DNA of 64,000 bases from Botryosphaeria dothidea (taxonomy: Eukaryota; Ascomycota; Dothideomycetes; Botryosphaeriales; Botryosphaeriaceae): the NCBI GenBank assembly GCA_011503125.2, contig WWBZ02000082.1:1302001-1366000 (forward strand). The letters are read 5' to 3'. Both the position numbers and the translations under genes were made by a program. The notes beneath the pieces were generated by a model, which saw only the letters and a list, made by a program, of their open reading frames with translations, made no database searches and was not told the DNA's origin. This document shows, in pieces, positions 34,909 through 46,974 of the stretch. Numbering within the stretch: position 1 is the first letter of the stretch; every line of letters begins with the position of its first letter.

Positions 34909-36277
34909 GTTGGGCGATGTGTAACTATCTCGGATCCCTTTCCGAAGCTTCGTAGCCGGGTCTTTCGTGTTGAAGAGCCAAGGCCGAGCGGACGCAGCGA
35001 GCTATCGGTCCAATGAAGAGGAAGAAAGCGGCGTCCTGGGATCAATCGAGATTTGAGGGTTTGGGGTTTTCTATGGCGCTTCCGAACGCGTTGAATACGG
35101 CAAGCGGAGGATATCAAGTAAGGCAAAGGCCAAGGGAGGAGAGAGAAGAAAGGGCCGTTTCGAAACAAGCTCCCTTGGGGTGGGCCTGGCGCCCGTCTTG
35201 TACCCTCCCGCCCGCTTGCCCACGGGGCCCCGCCGTCATCAGGCTTTCTCGATCCAACCGCACGCAGCAGCATGGATGGGCGAGGCAGCTGCGGCACACA
35301 GACTTGGCTGACGTGGGTGCGGTTGGGCAGTGCACCGACGGACAAGAGTCCAACGGGCACCGTCGATGGCAAAGACGAGGCTTGTCGTGGTCGCTATCAG
35401 GCGACGCCTTGCAAATGGTCTCTCGGCGGGCGGCTCGGCGGAGGTCTGGGCGCTGGGCATCGCGGCGCGGCGGGGAGCGGAGTCATGGCTGATGTTGTCG
35501 CGGACGGCGCGCCTTGGCTGAGTCTCACTCTCCCCACCCATCACACTCCGCAGGATTCAGCGTAACCGTCGGAGCACATCAGTCGAAGCGGAATGCGTCC
35601 TTGGCACGGCTGCAAGCCAGCCTGAGGCTGGGCCGGCGTCGCGCAAGGGTGAAAGTGGTCTTATTTCTACCGCAGGACTCCCCTCGTCGTGGTTTGACCG
35701 CTGTGTTGCCGTCTTCCCTCGACCAAGCGGATGTTGACCTCGCGCCTCGGACTGTCAGGGCCTTGATGATGCCTGGAGGTGTGCTGCGTTACGTGCTGTA
35801 GACTGAACCTTCGCAAGACCGGCTCGGATGCATATGCAAGCGATCGCATCGCGCACTGCAGCTTTCCGGAGGGGCTTTGCTTCAGCTTACGGGATTCTGC
35901 TGAGTGCAACCAGACCCGGGTGCCGAGTCCGGGACTGACTCTCCGGCGAGCGTGGTACTCGGGCCTGTGTCGCTGACATTATTGCTAATGAGGCGAAATG
36001 GCGATGGCCGAGTTGAGATGAACAGATGGACGTGGCGTCGTAGTGGAAGAATTCCGCGGTATGCGGCTGACAAACGGCGCTCGGCTCGGAGCCTTTGGTC
36101 GAGAAAACGCCATCGCCCGTGCCTTTGCATCACATCAGCAACTCATTGTCATCAGTGAGGGGCCTACTTTGAAGACTCTCCATATAGGCTTCAGTTGCGA
36201 AACAGACCTGGGTTGTTGTTGCCGCATACCACAATTCAGTCTAAAGGCCATTCTGACATCCCGACCGATACGCTAGC
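34909..36277. other. Intergenic, no gene seen
   Basis: About 1.4 kb between divergent genes. Several overlapping frames of 60-190 codons occur on both strands, as expected in GC-rich DNA, but none carries a motif or a splice pattern I trust. Confidence 0.5.
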
Positions 36278-37183
36278 ATGTCTGACCCCAGCCTCTACAC
36301 CTATCCATCGCCTCTACAAGGTTGGGAGAACCTTCCCCCTCTGCCAAAGTAAGTTCTATATACTCTGATTTCCGAATTCCGTCAGTCCAGCCTCCCATAT
36401 CTACCTCTGCCATGCCTCTTCCACGTATCAAAAGAAACACAACCACCGCAAAAGCGGGGTCCATAACCGTAATTACCCAGCAACGTCTTTCCACCTCAAC
36501 TATCAAATATCAACAACACCATCGTTCTTTCCATCAAGCACTCACACTGACATTTGCTCTAGCGAGCGTGCCGCCGACGGCAAATCATTCGTGAACCCGC
36601 CCGCCACCCAAAAATCCACCGCCTACACCGAATTCCCCGCTCCTATCAACAACGGCATCCGCGGTAAGCCCAGCCCCGCCCTTCTCAAAAAAAAAAATAA
36701 AAAACACGGGAAGCCAACCCACGACAACCCCCAGGCGGCTTCGACGTGCACATCTACTTCCTCCAATCCGACCCCACCCAAGTCCAATACGCCACCAAGC
36801 TCTGGGAGCGCATCCGCCGCGAATGTAACCTATTCCCCCCCCCTTTCCCAATTCCCCACCCGTTCACTAACATCCCCCTCCCCCGCACAGTCCCCGAACT
36901 CCGCGTCTACCAGCTCTGGGACCGCCCGATCGGCCCGCACTACACGGGCATGTTCGAGGTCAACCTCTTCACGCCCGAGCAGTTCGGCGCGTTCATCCCG
37001 TGGCTGGTGATCTGGCGGGGCCCGCTGAGCGCGCTGCTGCATCCGAACACGGGCGAGGACGTGCGGGACCACTCGCAGCGGGCGACGTGGCTGGGGCAGG
37101 CGTTTCCGATCAACCTGGGCCCGTTGAGGCGGTTTGTGGAGGCGAAGGAGAAGAAGGAAGAGGAGGAGAAGGCGAAGGCATGA
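36278..37183 (+). CDS. DOPA 4,5-dioxygenase-like protein
   Basis: Belongs to the DOPA 4,5-dioxygenase family, small extradiol-type proteins first known from mushroom betalain synthesis; in ascomycetes the substrate is unknown. Four exons: 36278-36348, 36563-36663, 36735-36824 and 36891-37183; introns of 214, 71 and 66 nt; 184 aa. The likely metal or active-site histidines lie in GGFDVHIYFLQSD, DRPIGPHYTGMFEVNLF and ALLHPNTGEDVRDHSQRATW. The junction REF/PELRVYQLW restores the family sequence across the third intron. The N-terminal 55 residues are less conserved, and the tail is a short Lys/Glu run. The 214-nt first intron is long for this region. Confidence 0.87.
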
Positions 37184-37530
37184 TTTGTGCTGGAAGATGG
37201 TGATTTGAATGTGGATTCGGGAATTCAAACGAAGGGCGAGCATTGGGACGGACAGCGAAAGAGGTTCGGATATGGAGTTCTTTCTTGAATTTTTGGGTTA
37301 CCGGGAAATAAACTAGCAATCTATTTTTATTTTGTGCGAGAGGATGAAGAAAGAAGGTGACACGTGCCACCCAAGAGATTCTTTTTAGGGGGGGGGTTAG
37401 GAATGAAAAGACCCTAAGTGTAAGATCGCAGCCTTAATCAGGTACGACCGATGTGTCAATTCGAGCCTTTTTTGAGACCCATCGAGAGCAGCATCACATG
37501 CCTCTTTTACCTCGCTGTCACGACTTCTAA
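37184..37530. other. Convergent 3' region
   Basis: About 350 bp between the 3' ends of two converging genes, AT-rich, with no gene seen. Confidence 0.5.
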
Positions 37531-39979
37531 TCATGCGCCCTTCATGACGACGTCTTCTCCCTCTTTCTTCTCTGCCTTCTCTTCTTTGGGCTTTTCTTGC
37601 GGGCGTGCCATCCAACCGAACAGAGCCCACATACCCATCGTAGCCTCAACACGATCTTGCGCGTTGAAGAAATCATACCAACGCGACCTACGGAGGACTG
37701 GACGGCACCAATTCTCATCAGCCGGCAGCGGCGATGGCAACTTACCCGTCTCGATCCAGGACATGTATGCCGGATGGACATGCAGATGAAGGAGAGCCAG
37801 ATGCGTGTTCACAGAAGAAACAGTGAAGACCTTAGCCGGCGTCAGACACGATACAACAAAACAGAAGAACGACATGAACAAAAAGCAAAAAACAACTCAC
37901 ATCGTCCCACTCCGAGCTCCTATCTCTCCCGATAGCCTCATACTCAACCTTCGGGTCCCAGTAGCCAGACCCAGGCCGCAACTCCGTCCAGATCTCAGCC
38001 GCCGTCTTCTTCTTGGTCGGCTTCCTGCTGCTGCGACTGGGCCTATCCTCCTTCTCAGGCTTGGGCGTGGGACCGTCGCTGTCTCCGCGAGCCTCGCCGG
38101 CCTCGCCCCCCTTGCCGCCACCCCACCTGGGGACGGTAGTCCACCACTTACCCTCGCCGGGCTTCACCTCGGAGCGGCCCTCACGTGCCCTCTCCTGGGC
38201 GATGAACAGCAGCGAGCCGATCTCACGCATAAGGTCGAGCAGGGCTTCGTGCTGGCCTCTGTCATTTCCGGCGTGCGTTTTGCCGTCGCCACCGCCATCC
38301 TTTCCGCCGAAATCAACGTAATCGGCAACGCGCATGCCCGCCGCAGGGCCGTGGAGGAAGCCCGAGCGCGCCTTCATCCGGTCGGCGCTGCTCCTCCAGA
38401 CGCCTGCGCTAACGCGCACGGGAAGGCGTAAGTTCTGGATCTGGAGGGCCGGGGGCCGGCGGTGCGGCGTGATGGTCATGCCGAAGCACCAGGCGACCGG
38501 CTCGACGAAGGAGCGGACGGCGTCGGTGCGGTAGCTCTCGGGCATGCCGCTGCCAGTGCCGATGCGGAGGCCCTTGTAGGTGCCGGCAGGCTTCTCCGCA
38601 GCGGCGGCAGAAGAGTCCTCAGATTTAGTGCCGTTGGAAACGCTGGGCGGCGTAGCAATGCCTGGTTTCGCAGCGGTCGCGGCCGGGCGTTGGGCGAGGT
38701 TGATGGGCTGCGATTGGTTGGGCGTGCAGCCGGGCTCTGTTTCGGCGGCGGAGGACGGCGCAGTTTTGGCCTTTTTGCGTGCCACGGACTCGTCGATGTG
38801 GGTAGCCTCGAGCCTGGCTGCTTCTTCCGACGGGACTGCGTTTGGATTTGCGGTCTCGGTGGCCTCGGATTCGTTGGCATCCTCCGTCTTGCTGGACTCC
38901 TCCGCGGCCCTGGGCGGGATGTATTCATCCAGGCTCGTATCCCAATAGTAGGCCATGTTGTCAAGGCCTTCCCAGAACTTTCGATAATGCGCAAGGCGGA
39001 CAGGTTTCTTCCCCTTGTCCTTGGGAGTACGCGTAAGAGCGGAGAAGGCCTCGTGGTTGTCGAATAGCAACTCCTTCAGGCGGATGGCAAAGTCATCGCG
39101 GCCGGGATAGGGCCTGCCGTTGCCCAGGAGGCGTTTAGGGCCCTCTTCTTGCTGAGGTGCAGGCTGGGCCGGAGTTCCGTCTGGGGGCAGCTCAGCCCAT
39201 TCCTTGGGAGGCACGTAAGAGTCTATGCCGGGCAAAACTGACAGTAGCTCCTCAATGCTGCACTCCGGTTTGATGGAAACATTGAGGCCGAGGAATTGAT
39301 CAACGGTGATATCAGAGGGCTTTTTGATCCGTGCGAATTCCTGCAACAGGGCAGGAGGATCGGCGTCCTTCGTCCATGCCGCGGGCTTGCGTTCGGGGGG
39401 CTGGAAGTTTGGAAACTTCACAGGCGTGGGCAGGTCGGGTGGGGCACGCTCCTGGGTCGAATCGTGACGTCCAGCAAGGAGAGAGCCTAGGACGTGTTAC
39501 TAGCAAGCTCCACATGCTCCGGACTCAAACGGGAAAATCACGTGAAGTTGGTGAAGCAGAGTGAGACAGAAAAGAACGAGTCAATTATGGAAAAGTGGCA
39601 GCTGTGAATGGTCGGGGAACACAGAAAGGCGTCGCCTTGAAACCGCCAGAGGTCTCAACGGCAACGTTGGCGAGTCAGACGCGGGAGGAGATAGGACAGG
39701 TAGAGCTTGGGCTCTCTGGGGTGGTGGTGACAGCATAGGGCACGAATGGGGTGGACAGGCGTCAGAGAGGGCCTCGGGATGGCGTGAAAGACGACGAACA
39801 ACAGTCGCAGGATGCTGGGGAGACAGCGTGGGAAGGGTGGACGGAGTGGCGCTCTGGGGCCGCACGCGACGGCTGGCGAGGGCAGCGGCCAACCAGGCGG
39901 CGCACAGGCTCGCTGGGCCGATTGAGACCGGGAGCAAAAGAAAGCACGGGGACTTACTGCTTCCGCCAAAGGCAAACAT
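37531..39979 (-). CDS. Conserved-looking protein of unknown function (635 aa)
   Basis: I do not recognise it. Three minus-strand exons: 39958-39979, 37901-39486 and 37531-37830. Exon 1 codes only MFAFGGS plus one base and ends at a perfect GTAAGT donor; the 471-nt first intron ends CTAG and gives SSLLAGRHDSTQERAPPDLP in frame. Exon 2 has no usable ATG, so an upstream exon is needed, but this choice is an inference. Ordered regions are about 25-190 (VKFPNFQPPERKPAAW; HYRKFWEGLDNMAYYWDTSL) and about 310-635 (YRTDAVRSFVEPVAWCFGM; HPAYMSWIETGKLPSPLP; FNAQDRVEATMGMWALFGWM). The middle is disordered, rich in Ala, Ser, Glu, and contains KKKTAAEIW. No signal peptide or membrane segment. Confidence 0.75.
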
Positions 39980-40798
39980 GCTTACTCGAAGCAGGCGTGG
40001 TAGAGGGATCTTGGAGGTTTCATGCGAAACGAAGCCCACATGGCCGCGACGGATGCGAGGAGGTGTGGCGTAGCGTTGACAGCGCGACGTTGCGAACCGT
40101 CGGCTGATTTTCCGGATGGGTAAGGGCAGGCGACGCGCGGGCATGCACGAAAATCACCTGCCCAAAAAAGCACCGTGAGGGCTGCAGCCGCCGCACCGCC
40201 GTGGAATCACCCTCTCTGCCGCCGCCGACTGGCCACCCGCGCCCGCCCTGCACACGCGCGCCAGCCTGCGACACCACGCCGATCGCATCGCGTCGCCTCC
40301 CGTCGTGTCGTGCCGCCGCCGCTCGAACCCACTCTGGCTGCCACCCGCCTGCCCGTGCCTGTGCCCGCGCCCGCCGCCCGCTCGCTCACCCACGCCCCCA
40401 GCCCATGCGCCGCTGCAGCCACGCCTTTGCCCAACCTGGCGAGGGCGTCGCGGCGCATCTGAGACGATGAGCGTCCGCGCTCGCTTTGGCGACGCTGCTG
40501 CGGCCAGGGCGATGCCCAAAGCGGGACTCTGAAACGCTGCAAGCTTCACCTGCGCCTTCGCAACCGCCCGCCACCCACCGGCCATGCAGCTTCCGGCCCT
40601 CCCAAGTCCCAAAGCGCGTTTCTGCTGATCCCCGGGCCTGTATCGACGTGTTTGCCTAAGCTATATCCACTCGCGGCCCCAGCTGCTATTTTCCCAACCT
40701 TCTCTCGCCGCCCATGCGGCTGCCCACATGCTGAACACGCCGCCCATGCCGCTTGTCCTTTCTCCTTGACGTTGACGTTGAACGTCAACGCACACTGC
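39980..40798. other. Intergenic, no gene seen
   Basis: About 820 bp between divergent genes. The C-rich strand holds many overlapping proline/arginine frames that look like composition effects. It is probably promoter and 5' leader for the membrane-protein gene. Confidence 0.5.
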
Positions 40799-43057
40799 AT
40801 GGATGGCCGAACCCCCGAGCACCATCACCACCGTCAACGGGCGCCGGTGCACCCGCGTCCGCCGCACCTCGACCCTGCTGGCCGATAATGTAGCCTCCCT
40901 CCCCCCCCCTCCAGTAGCCCTCAGCACCACCACGAAGTGGACCGTGTGGCTGACCAACACCAGACTTCAACTTCTCCTGCCACTTCGACGCCGGCCGCGC
41001 CAGGTACGCAGACCAACGCGGTGCCCTCGACGGCAGCTCCTCCCCTGTCGTCGACCGAGGCCGCTTCTCCCGTTCCAGCTCCTGCTGCTCCTCTGTCTTC
41101 GTCGCCGTCCTCCCATTTGCTGCCATCTGCACCCTCCCAGTCGGAGGAGACCAGGGCTGTGCCATCCGAGCCTGCTCCCTCTGGCCCTCCCCAATCTGCG
41201 CCTGTACCGAGTGGCGGTGCTCAGTCCTCTGTAGTACCCAGCTCGCCGTCGACCAGATTCGCTGCGGCCACGACGGCGACGGGCTTTGTTGCGTTCTCTA
41301 GTTCTTCTGCGTCTCAGCCTGCAAGTTCTGCTGCTTTGAACACACTTCCATCTAGCACTTTGCCCACCTCCACTGCACAGACCGGAAGATCTGACACTTT
41401 GACTCCAGTCGTCTCAGTCGTCTCTTCATCTACTTTTACTGTTTCACAGCCCACCACCGGTGCTTCCGAGTCAACCTTTCCTTCTATAGCCGGCGGGTCC
41501 GATTCATCCAGATCTGGAAGTGGTTCTGCTTCTACTAGCGATAGCAACAGCAGCACCAGCAATCATGGTCTTTCCCCCGGTGCCATCGCTGGCATAGTGA
41601 TTGGCGTTCTTGTTGGAATTGCTGCTATCATCGCCTTGATTTTGTTCTGCATCAAGAGGAGGAAGAAGAGGCAAGAGGAGCAAGGCGAGAAGAGTGACGC
41701 AAGAGATGGGAACTTGGCAGGGTCCGAACGACCTCTCTCAGCCCTGGCCGCCAAATGGGCCGCCTTCCGCGCAAGCGTCGCCGCCAAAGCAGGACTCAGG
41801 CCGACTAGCACCGATGGTCTTGCCAGACGTGGGCCCGAGTCGCCTGCGTTTGAGCCAGTCTCACGATCGTCGTACAGCTCGGCGGGCTCGGCGGGTTCAA
41901 CACGTCATCTCCGCTCTGCGAGCGCCCCGGCAAAACCACCCAACCGTTTCGCAGCGTTCAGGCAGAAGTTCAAGAAGCAGCAAGATATCATCCCGGAAAG
42001 AAGAAGTCGTGCCGTCTCCACAGATAGCATCCCCTCCTTCTATTCTCCTACGCCGCCTCAACTGGAAGACCTGCCGGAGTCCCTAAACCCGTTTAGAGAT
42101 CCAGTGCCGCTGTCATACCACATTACTAACCCGGATGCTCCTAATCTCTCTCCACAAATCCGGACACCTAAATCAGTAATGTTGTTGGGCGACGGCATCA
42201 ACGACCAACAACGAGCACCCTTGACCCCAGGAAGTGCGAAATGGCGTCAACCAACACCAGAGTTCGACTTCCCAGCAAGCAATCAAGCGGAGAATCCTTT
42301 CTTGGATCCAGCCAAACGTGCTTCCACTGGGTCAGTGCCCGACGCTCGGAGAAACAGCCTCAGTTTCCCACCTATGGCCCGGGTTGCCTCACATGCTCGT
42401 ACGCAGAGCAGCGGAACCAACGCGATGTCGCATGCACGCTCGTCTTGGTACTCAGAAGACTCGGGATATAACTCGCCACACCACCCCTCCGCGAACATCC
42501 CGCCTCTTCGTCCCGGCAAGAACAACCCATTTGAGGATAAATACGCCACGGAGCCGATGCCACAGCAACAGGAGACTGATTCAGCGAGTATCTACATCCT
42601 TCCTTCGTCGCGCCAAGCGAGCGTGGACTCTGGCAAGAGTCCTGTCGGACCCATTCCCCTCCCAAGCGCAAACAATCTCATGGCCATGACCATGAAGACA
42701 CCGGATCTCCCGACCACGTCGACCTTCCGCTCTTCCTGGCTTTCGCCCCAGGACAGTCCCTCAAGCTACTACAATGTCAGTTCACGCAATAGTCGCTTCA
42801 GTGGCCGAGAAAGCAAGAGACGCACCGCCGCCAGCCGCGCCACGAGAGGAAAGAGCGACCCCTTCGACCTCGACAGGCCCGAGGTGCTCGCCGTAGCATC
42901 CAATTACGACCCATACGAGTCTCCCCCGAAGACGAGGACCAGCAACGGGTCTGATTGGTGGAAGGGAATCGTCGACGAAGGTACTGGGACGACGAATGGG
43001 TACGACAGCCCAAGCAAGCGGAGGACGGCTGCCTTTGCTTATGGCTTGGCACGCTGA
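40799..43057 (+). CDS. Mucin-like single-pass membrane protein with long cytosolic tail
   Basis: The main frame (from 40925) has no ATG before the middle of the protein, so an upstream exon is needed. An ATG at 40799 in the same frame gives MDGRTPEHHHHRQRAP and a 78-nt intron 40847-40924 (GTGCAC...CTCAG) joins it to HHHEVDRVADQHQTSTS; 726 aa in total. This 5' end is tentative. The first 220 residues are Ser/Thr/Pro/Ala-rich, as in O-glycosylated surface proteins. One membrane helix follows (GAIAGIVIGVLVGIAAIIAL), then FCIKRRKKRQ and a 450-residue Ser/Pro-rich tail. No signal peptide is present. The layout recalls Mid2/Wsc-type sensors, but no WSC domain is seen. The tail holds repeated NPF-like (NPFLDP, NPFRDP, NNPFEDK) motifs that may bind endocytic EH domains. 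Confidence 0.75.
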
Positions 43058-44966
43058 ATCAACACTTTCCACATACAGACAGCTGCATTCACGCAGCGGG
43101 ATTTCACGGCCTAGAAACGCGTACCCATTTTAGTGTTTTGTGTTAGCATCATGTATTAGAATATTTTGGGGCCTCTCTGCATGCCAGAGGAAAACGGGGC
43201 CGGGTTTCTCTGCAGTCACGCTGCGACGAATTTTCTTTTTGGCGTTCTTTCGGGGAACTAAGGGGAAAGTCCTCAGGACGATACTTTCCTGTCATCATAG
43301 CATTTATCTCTAACCTAGTCTGCGAAAAAGGACAGAGTGGGATACAGAAGAGCATGGGAATGGGTTCTAAGTTGGATTGGCATGGGGTGTAAAGGGTAGC
43401 AACAAGCGAGATGCAGCGAACACAAAAAGAGATACCACCAATGGGGATCGGCTCGAGAGCTTGCCGGACCGTCGAGTTACTACACAATATTTTTTATTAA
43501 CCTTCGAATTCTGTATTTTTTGGTCTTTTTTTAAACTTCTCCGATCTTGACTGGATCAAACACCATCGATTTAGTGTTCTTCCTGCGTGTGTTCGTCATC
43601 GCTCTGCCAGCAAACTTCCCCCCTTCCTACCGGATCACGCGAGTGTGACAGACGGAGACTTCATCCGAACACCCTTTTACCCCACACACACAACTCCATA
43701 AAAGTGGGCCTGCCGTGTGTGAAATGTGTCGAGGCGGGGATCAACGGGTATAAGATCGGCAGGCTTCGAAAAAAGCCAACCGAGAACCTATAAGAAGAAC
43801 GCGTTATCGATATGATGCGTGAGAGGGCAGAATAATCAAATGATACGTATGCGATTTGGAATCTTAGCCCCAAACACTACCTCCTTCCGGAAGTGTAAGA
43901 AGATCTGTCTGGTGAGGGCGCGTGTGACGGTCGTGACGCTTGACGTGATGACGCTTGCTGAAGGTCAGCAGGATGTCTTTTTCGTTGGTGGGTCGGCTCT
44001 GTTCTTTTGGCCCTCTTGTGCGTCCGAGAGCTTGTGTGCGAGTGGGTTCGTGATTGATGATGATGGCGGGCGCTTTGTCCACGCATTTGCCGTGATGGAA
44101 CATCGCTGCCGACCGGCGGATGGGACAAGTGCCGCACCTGGCTGGGCTGAAAGGCTCTCAGCCCGCTGATACACATGTCGACAAGACGTGAAGGTTCCTC
44201 TGTGTCGGTGCCATACGGGCCTTCTCTGCGACTCCTGGTGATCGTGAGGCTCGTGAGGGTCTGATGTTGCTTCATCACCACTGCATGCCTGTGCGCTAAT
44301 GCAGGTACGCTTGTCTTGCATATTTGGAAAGAGTTCACGCGCTTCAGATACGTCTATCTTGCCTTCGCCGTGGAGAAGGTCCTGGCGGGCACGATTCCGA
44401 TCAAAGCGCATGAGTACAGACCGCACCTTAGTGCAACGGCAGCTTCATGCCGGCGTATGAGCATTCTTGACCAAACCAACTCTGCGCTTTACCGCGCGGC
44501 CGAAGTAGAAGAAAAAAGTGTATTCGCACGGCGGTTCTCTACACGAGTGCTCATCTGCTCCTACTCCGTGCATTGCGCGGGTACACGCGTTCGCGCGTTG
44601 TGCGTCAATCATGCCGTGTCTTGTGTAGCCTTGAGCTCGGCAAACTTTGGTTCCGGGCGCTTCAGCATAGTTGACGTGCGGGTAGGGCTGATGGCCTGTG
44701 ATTAGCAAGCATCAGACCATTCTTATGAGATCGTCGCTCACGCCTTTAACCTGTTGCTCTTAGTGAGGAGTATGTGGGTTTGATAGTTGCTATCTGAGGA
44801 ATCGATTTTGCGTGCCGTTCTAAGGCACTATGAATGTGATGAGTCTGCCTTTCATCTTCAATATGCTATGCCGCTGCTGAGTAACGCAGCTGCTCTCCAT
44901 CCAAGCACTTTCCCTTTTTTGGACGCCGCGCTGGAAGCGATCAAAACCACCAACCACCGAGAGTGC
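43058..44966. other. Intergenic, no gene seen
   Basis: About 1.9 kb between converging genes. Frames up to 150 codons exist on both strands but mirror each other and carry no motif. Confidence 0.5.
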
Positions 44967-46634
44967 TCAAGACTCTTCTCCGCTGCTCTCGCCAGAGGTC
45001 TGCTCCTTGGCTGCTTTCTTACCCCTCGCCTTCGCGAACATGTCCTTCACTGACACTTCGCTCTTCTTCTTTCCGGCACCCTTTGTCGCCTTCGACTTCT
45101 CCTTGCCCGCTTTCTCTTTCTTCTTTTCCTCCCTCCGATCCACCTGATCCTGCACCCTCTCCCTCTCACCCTTGCCCGCTTCCTGCAACTCGCTGTCCAA
45201 CTTCTTGAACTCCTCACTATCCGGATCCATACCCACCAGACTCTCCAGTAGCTTGATCTCCCTCGCCCACACTCCTTTATCCTCAATCTTCTTCTTCGAG
45301 TCCTTCGGATCCGGCGCGTCAATCGGCGTCTCTAGCACCATCGGCAAGCCCTGCAACCGCGGCTCATTCATAATATTGTGAAACGCGCGCAGCCCTAAGA
45401 AGCCGGTCCCGATATTAGCATGCAAGTCGCGGCCCGAGCCGAGTGGAGCCTTGGAGTCGTTGACGTGGAGGGCCTTGAGGTAGCGGAGGCCGATGGTGCT
45501 GTCGAACTTTGCGAGGGTGTCGCTGAAGGCCGCGGGCGTGCGGATATCGTAGCCGGCGGCGAAGATGTGGCAGGTGTCGAGGCAGACGCCGACACGCGAC
45601 TTGTCGTCGATCTGCGCGATGACGGCGGCGAGCTCCTCGAAGGTGCCGCCGATCGTGTTGCCCTCAAAGACGGCCATCGTTTCGAGGAGGGTTAGGACGG
45701 TGCCCGTCGAGGGGGCCTTGTGTGCGGCGTTGAGTTGCGTGGCCAGTTGTTGCAGGGCCTCGGCGCGCGTCGAGCTGGCGGCGTTGCCGGGGTGGAAGTT
45801 GTAGAGCTGGATGCCGAGCTTGTGGCAGCGGGAGAGGTCGTCGAGGAAGGAGTCGTAGGCTTGCTTTGCGCGTGCGGAGTCGGTGTGTGCCAGGTTGACG
45901 AGGTAGGAGCCGTGGGGGACGACGTGCTTGTTGCTCTCGTATTTGTGGTGATTGCACTGCTGCTTGAACATGGTGATGGCGTCGTCAGCGATGGACGGGT
46001 TCACCCATTTGCGCTGCGACTTCAGGAACAATGCGAATGCGTTGCCGCCGATATTGACGGAGTTTGTCACCGCATTCTGTACGCCTCCTGCAGCACTGAC
46101 ATGGGCACCGACGAACAGCTTGCTGCCGATCGTCCTGGCTGCTATTGGTGCCATCTCAGCTTCCTTCTCTTCTTGAGTCTTTCGCTTCCGTATGGGTTTC
46201 TTGGTAGCAGTGCCCGTTTCTCCGTCTTCGTCCTCCTTCAGCTCCTCTTCGGCCTCGGCCTTGACTTGAGTCTTGGTCTTGCGGCCTGGCTTCTTCTCAA
46301 CCTCGGCCTCAGCTTCTACCTCGATCTTGACCTTGGCTCCCTTCTTTGCAGGTGAATTCTTGCCGTTCTGAGCGACAGCACGCTTCCTTGGCGTAGTGGT
46401 GACGATCTGATCCAGTTCCTCTTCTTCACTCTCTTCAGCGTAGCTTGGTAGGCCTCCGCGAGTAGCTCTCCTCGTGCGCTTCGCGGAGACAGTGACTTCC
46501 TCTGATCCACGCTTCCTTGACCTGACTTCTTTAATGGCGGCTTCACTTTTTACAGCGGGTCCAGAAGAGGTATCCAGTGAGGTTACTTCAGCTTCAGTAG
46601 GCGGAGGTGACGGTTCAGATGAAGAGCCTGCCAT
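44967..46634 (-). CDS. APN1: AP endonuclease Apn1 (endonuclease IV family)
   Basis: Cuts DNA at abasic sites in base-excision repair, in nucleus and mitochondria. Single exon, 555 aa. Residues 1-165 are a disordered, Lys/Glu-rich extension not present in bacterial Nfo, with RKRGSEEVTVSAKRTRRATR as a possible nuclear signal. The endonuclease IV barrel covers about 172-470: FVGAHVSAAGGVQNAV, the zinc ligands in YNFHPGNAA, LLETMA, CLDTCHIFAAGYDIR, ALHVNDSKAPLGSGRDLHAN and MVLETP. The C-terminal 85 residues are Lys-rich and may add a second targeting signal. Divergent from DIM1, 340 bp apart. Confidence 0.95.
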   Translation of the reverse strand: MAGSSSEPSPPPTEAEVTSLDTSSGPAVKSEAAIKEVRSRKRGSEEVTVSAKRTRRATRGGLPSYAEESEEEELDQIVTTTPRKRAVAQNGKNSPAKKGAKVKIEVEAEAEVEKKPGRKTKTQVKAEAEEELKEDEDGETGTATKKPIRKRKTQEEKEAEMAPIAARTIGSKLFVGAHVSAAGGVQNAVTNSVNIGGNAFALFLKSQRKWVNPSIADDAITMFKQQCNHHKYESNKHVVPHGSYLVNLAHTDSARAKQAYDSFLDDLSRCHKLGIQLYNFHPGNAASSTRAEALQQLATQLNAAHKAPSTGTVLTLLETMAVFEGNTIGGTFEELAAVIAQIDDKSRVGVCLDTCHIFAAGYDIRTPAAFSDTLAKFDSTIGLRYLKALHVNDSKAPLGSGRDLHANIGTGFLGLRAFHNIMNEPRLQGLPMVLETPIDAPDPKDSKKKIEDKGVWAREIKLLESLVGMDPDSEEFKKLDSELQEAGKGERERVQDQVDRREEKKKEKAGKEKSKATKGAGKKKSEVSVKDMFAKARGKKAAKEQTSGESSGEES

Positions 46635-46974
46635 TGGTGAGATGGGTTCTTCAGAGCGCTTCAGAACAATGGCTCTGTAATGTGGCGGGCCAATTGGACT
46701 TGTCAGCGTAATTGTGTGTAAGAGTTTGCGGACTGCTGATTCGAGAAGCGAGATGGAGTTGGGACGGGAAGACGCGGAGTCGACGCGTCATGCAAGGGCC
46801 ACCACTTAAAGCGCGATTGAAGCCGAGGTGGAGCCGAGGGGCCGTTATCGATAAGCAGACCCTGTCGTTGCAAGCAAAAATGTCAGCAATCTTCGCCGCC
46901 TACTAATTCAGCCCTCTGCGACAGCGAAATAGCTCCCTGCGCCGGATCTTGCAGGCCTGCCTACGACTATCACC
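46635..46974. promoter_or_regulatory. Divergent promoter between APN1 and DIM1
   Basis: 340 bp between two start codons pointing away from each other, so the two genes share or overlap their promoters. No TATA box seen, as usual for such housekeeping pairs. Confidence 0.55.
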
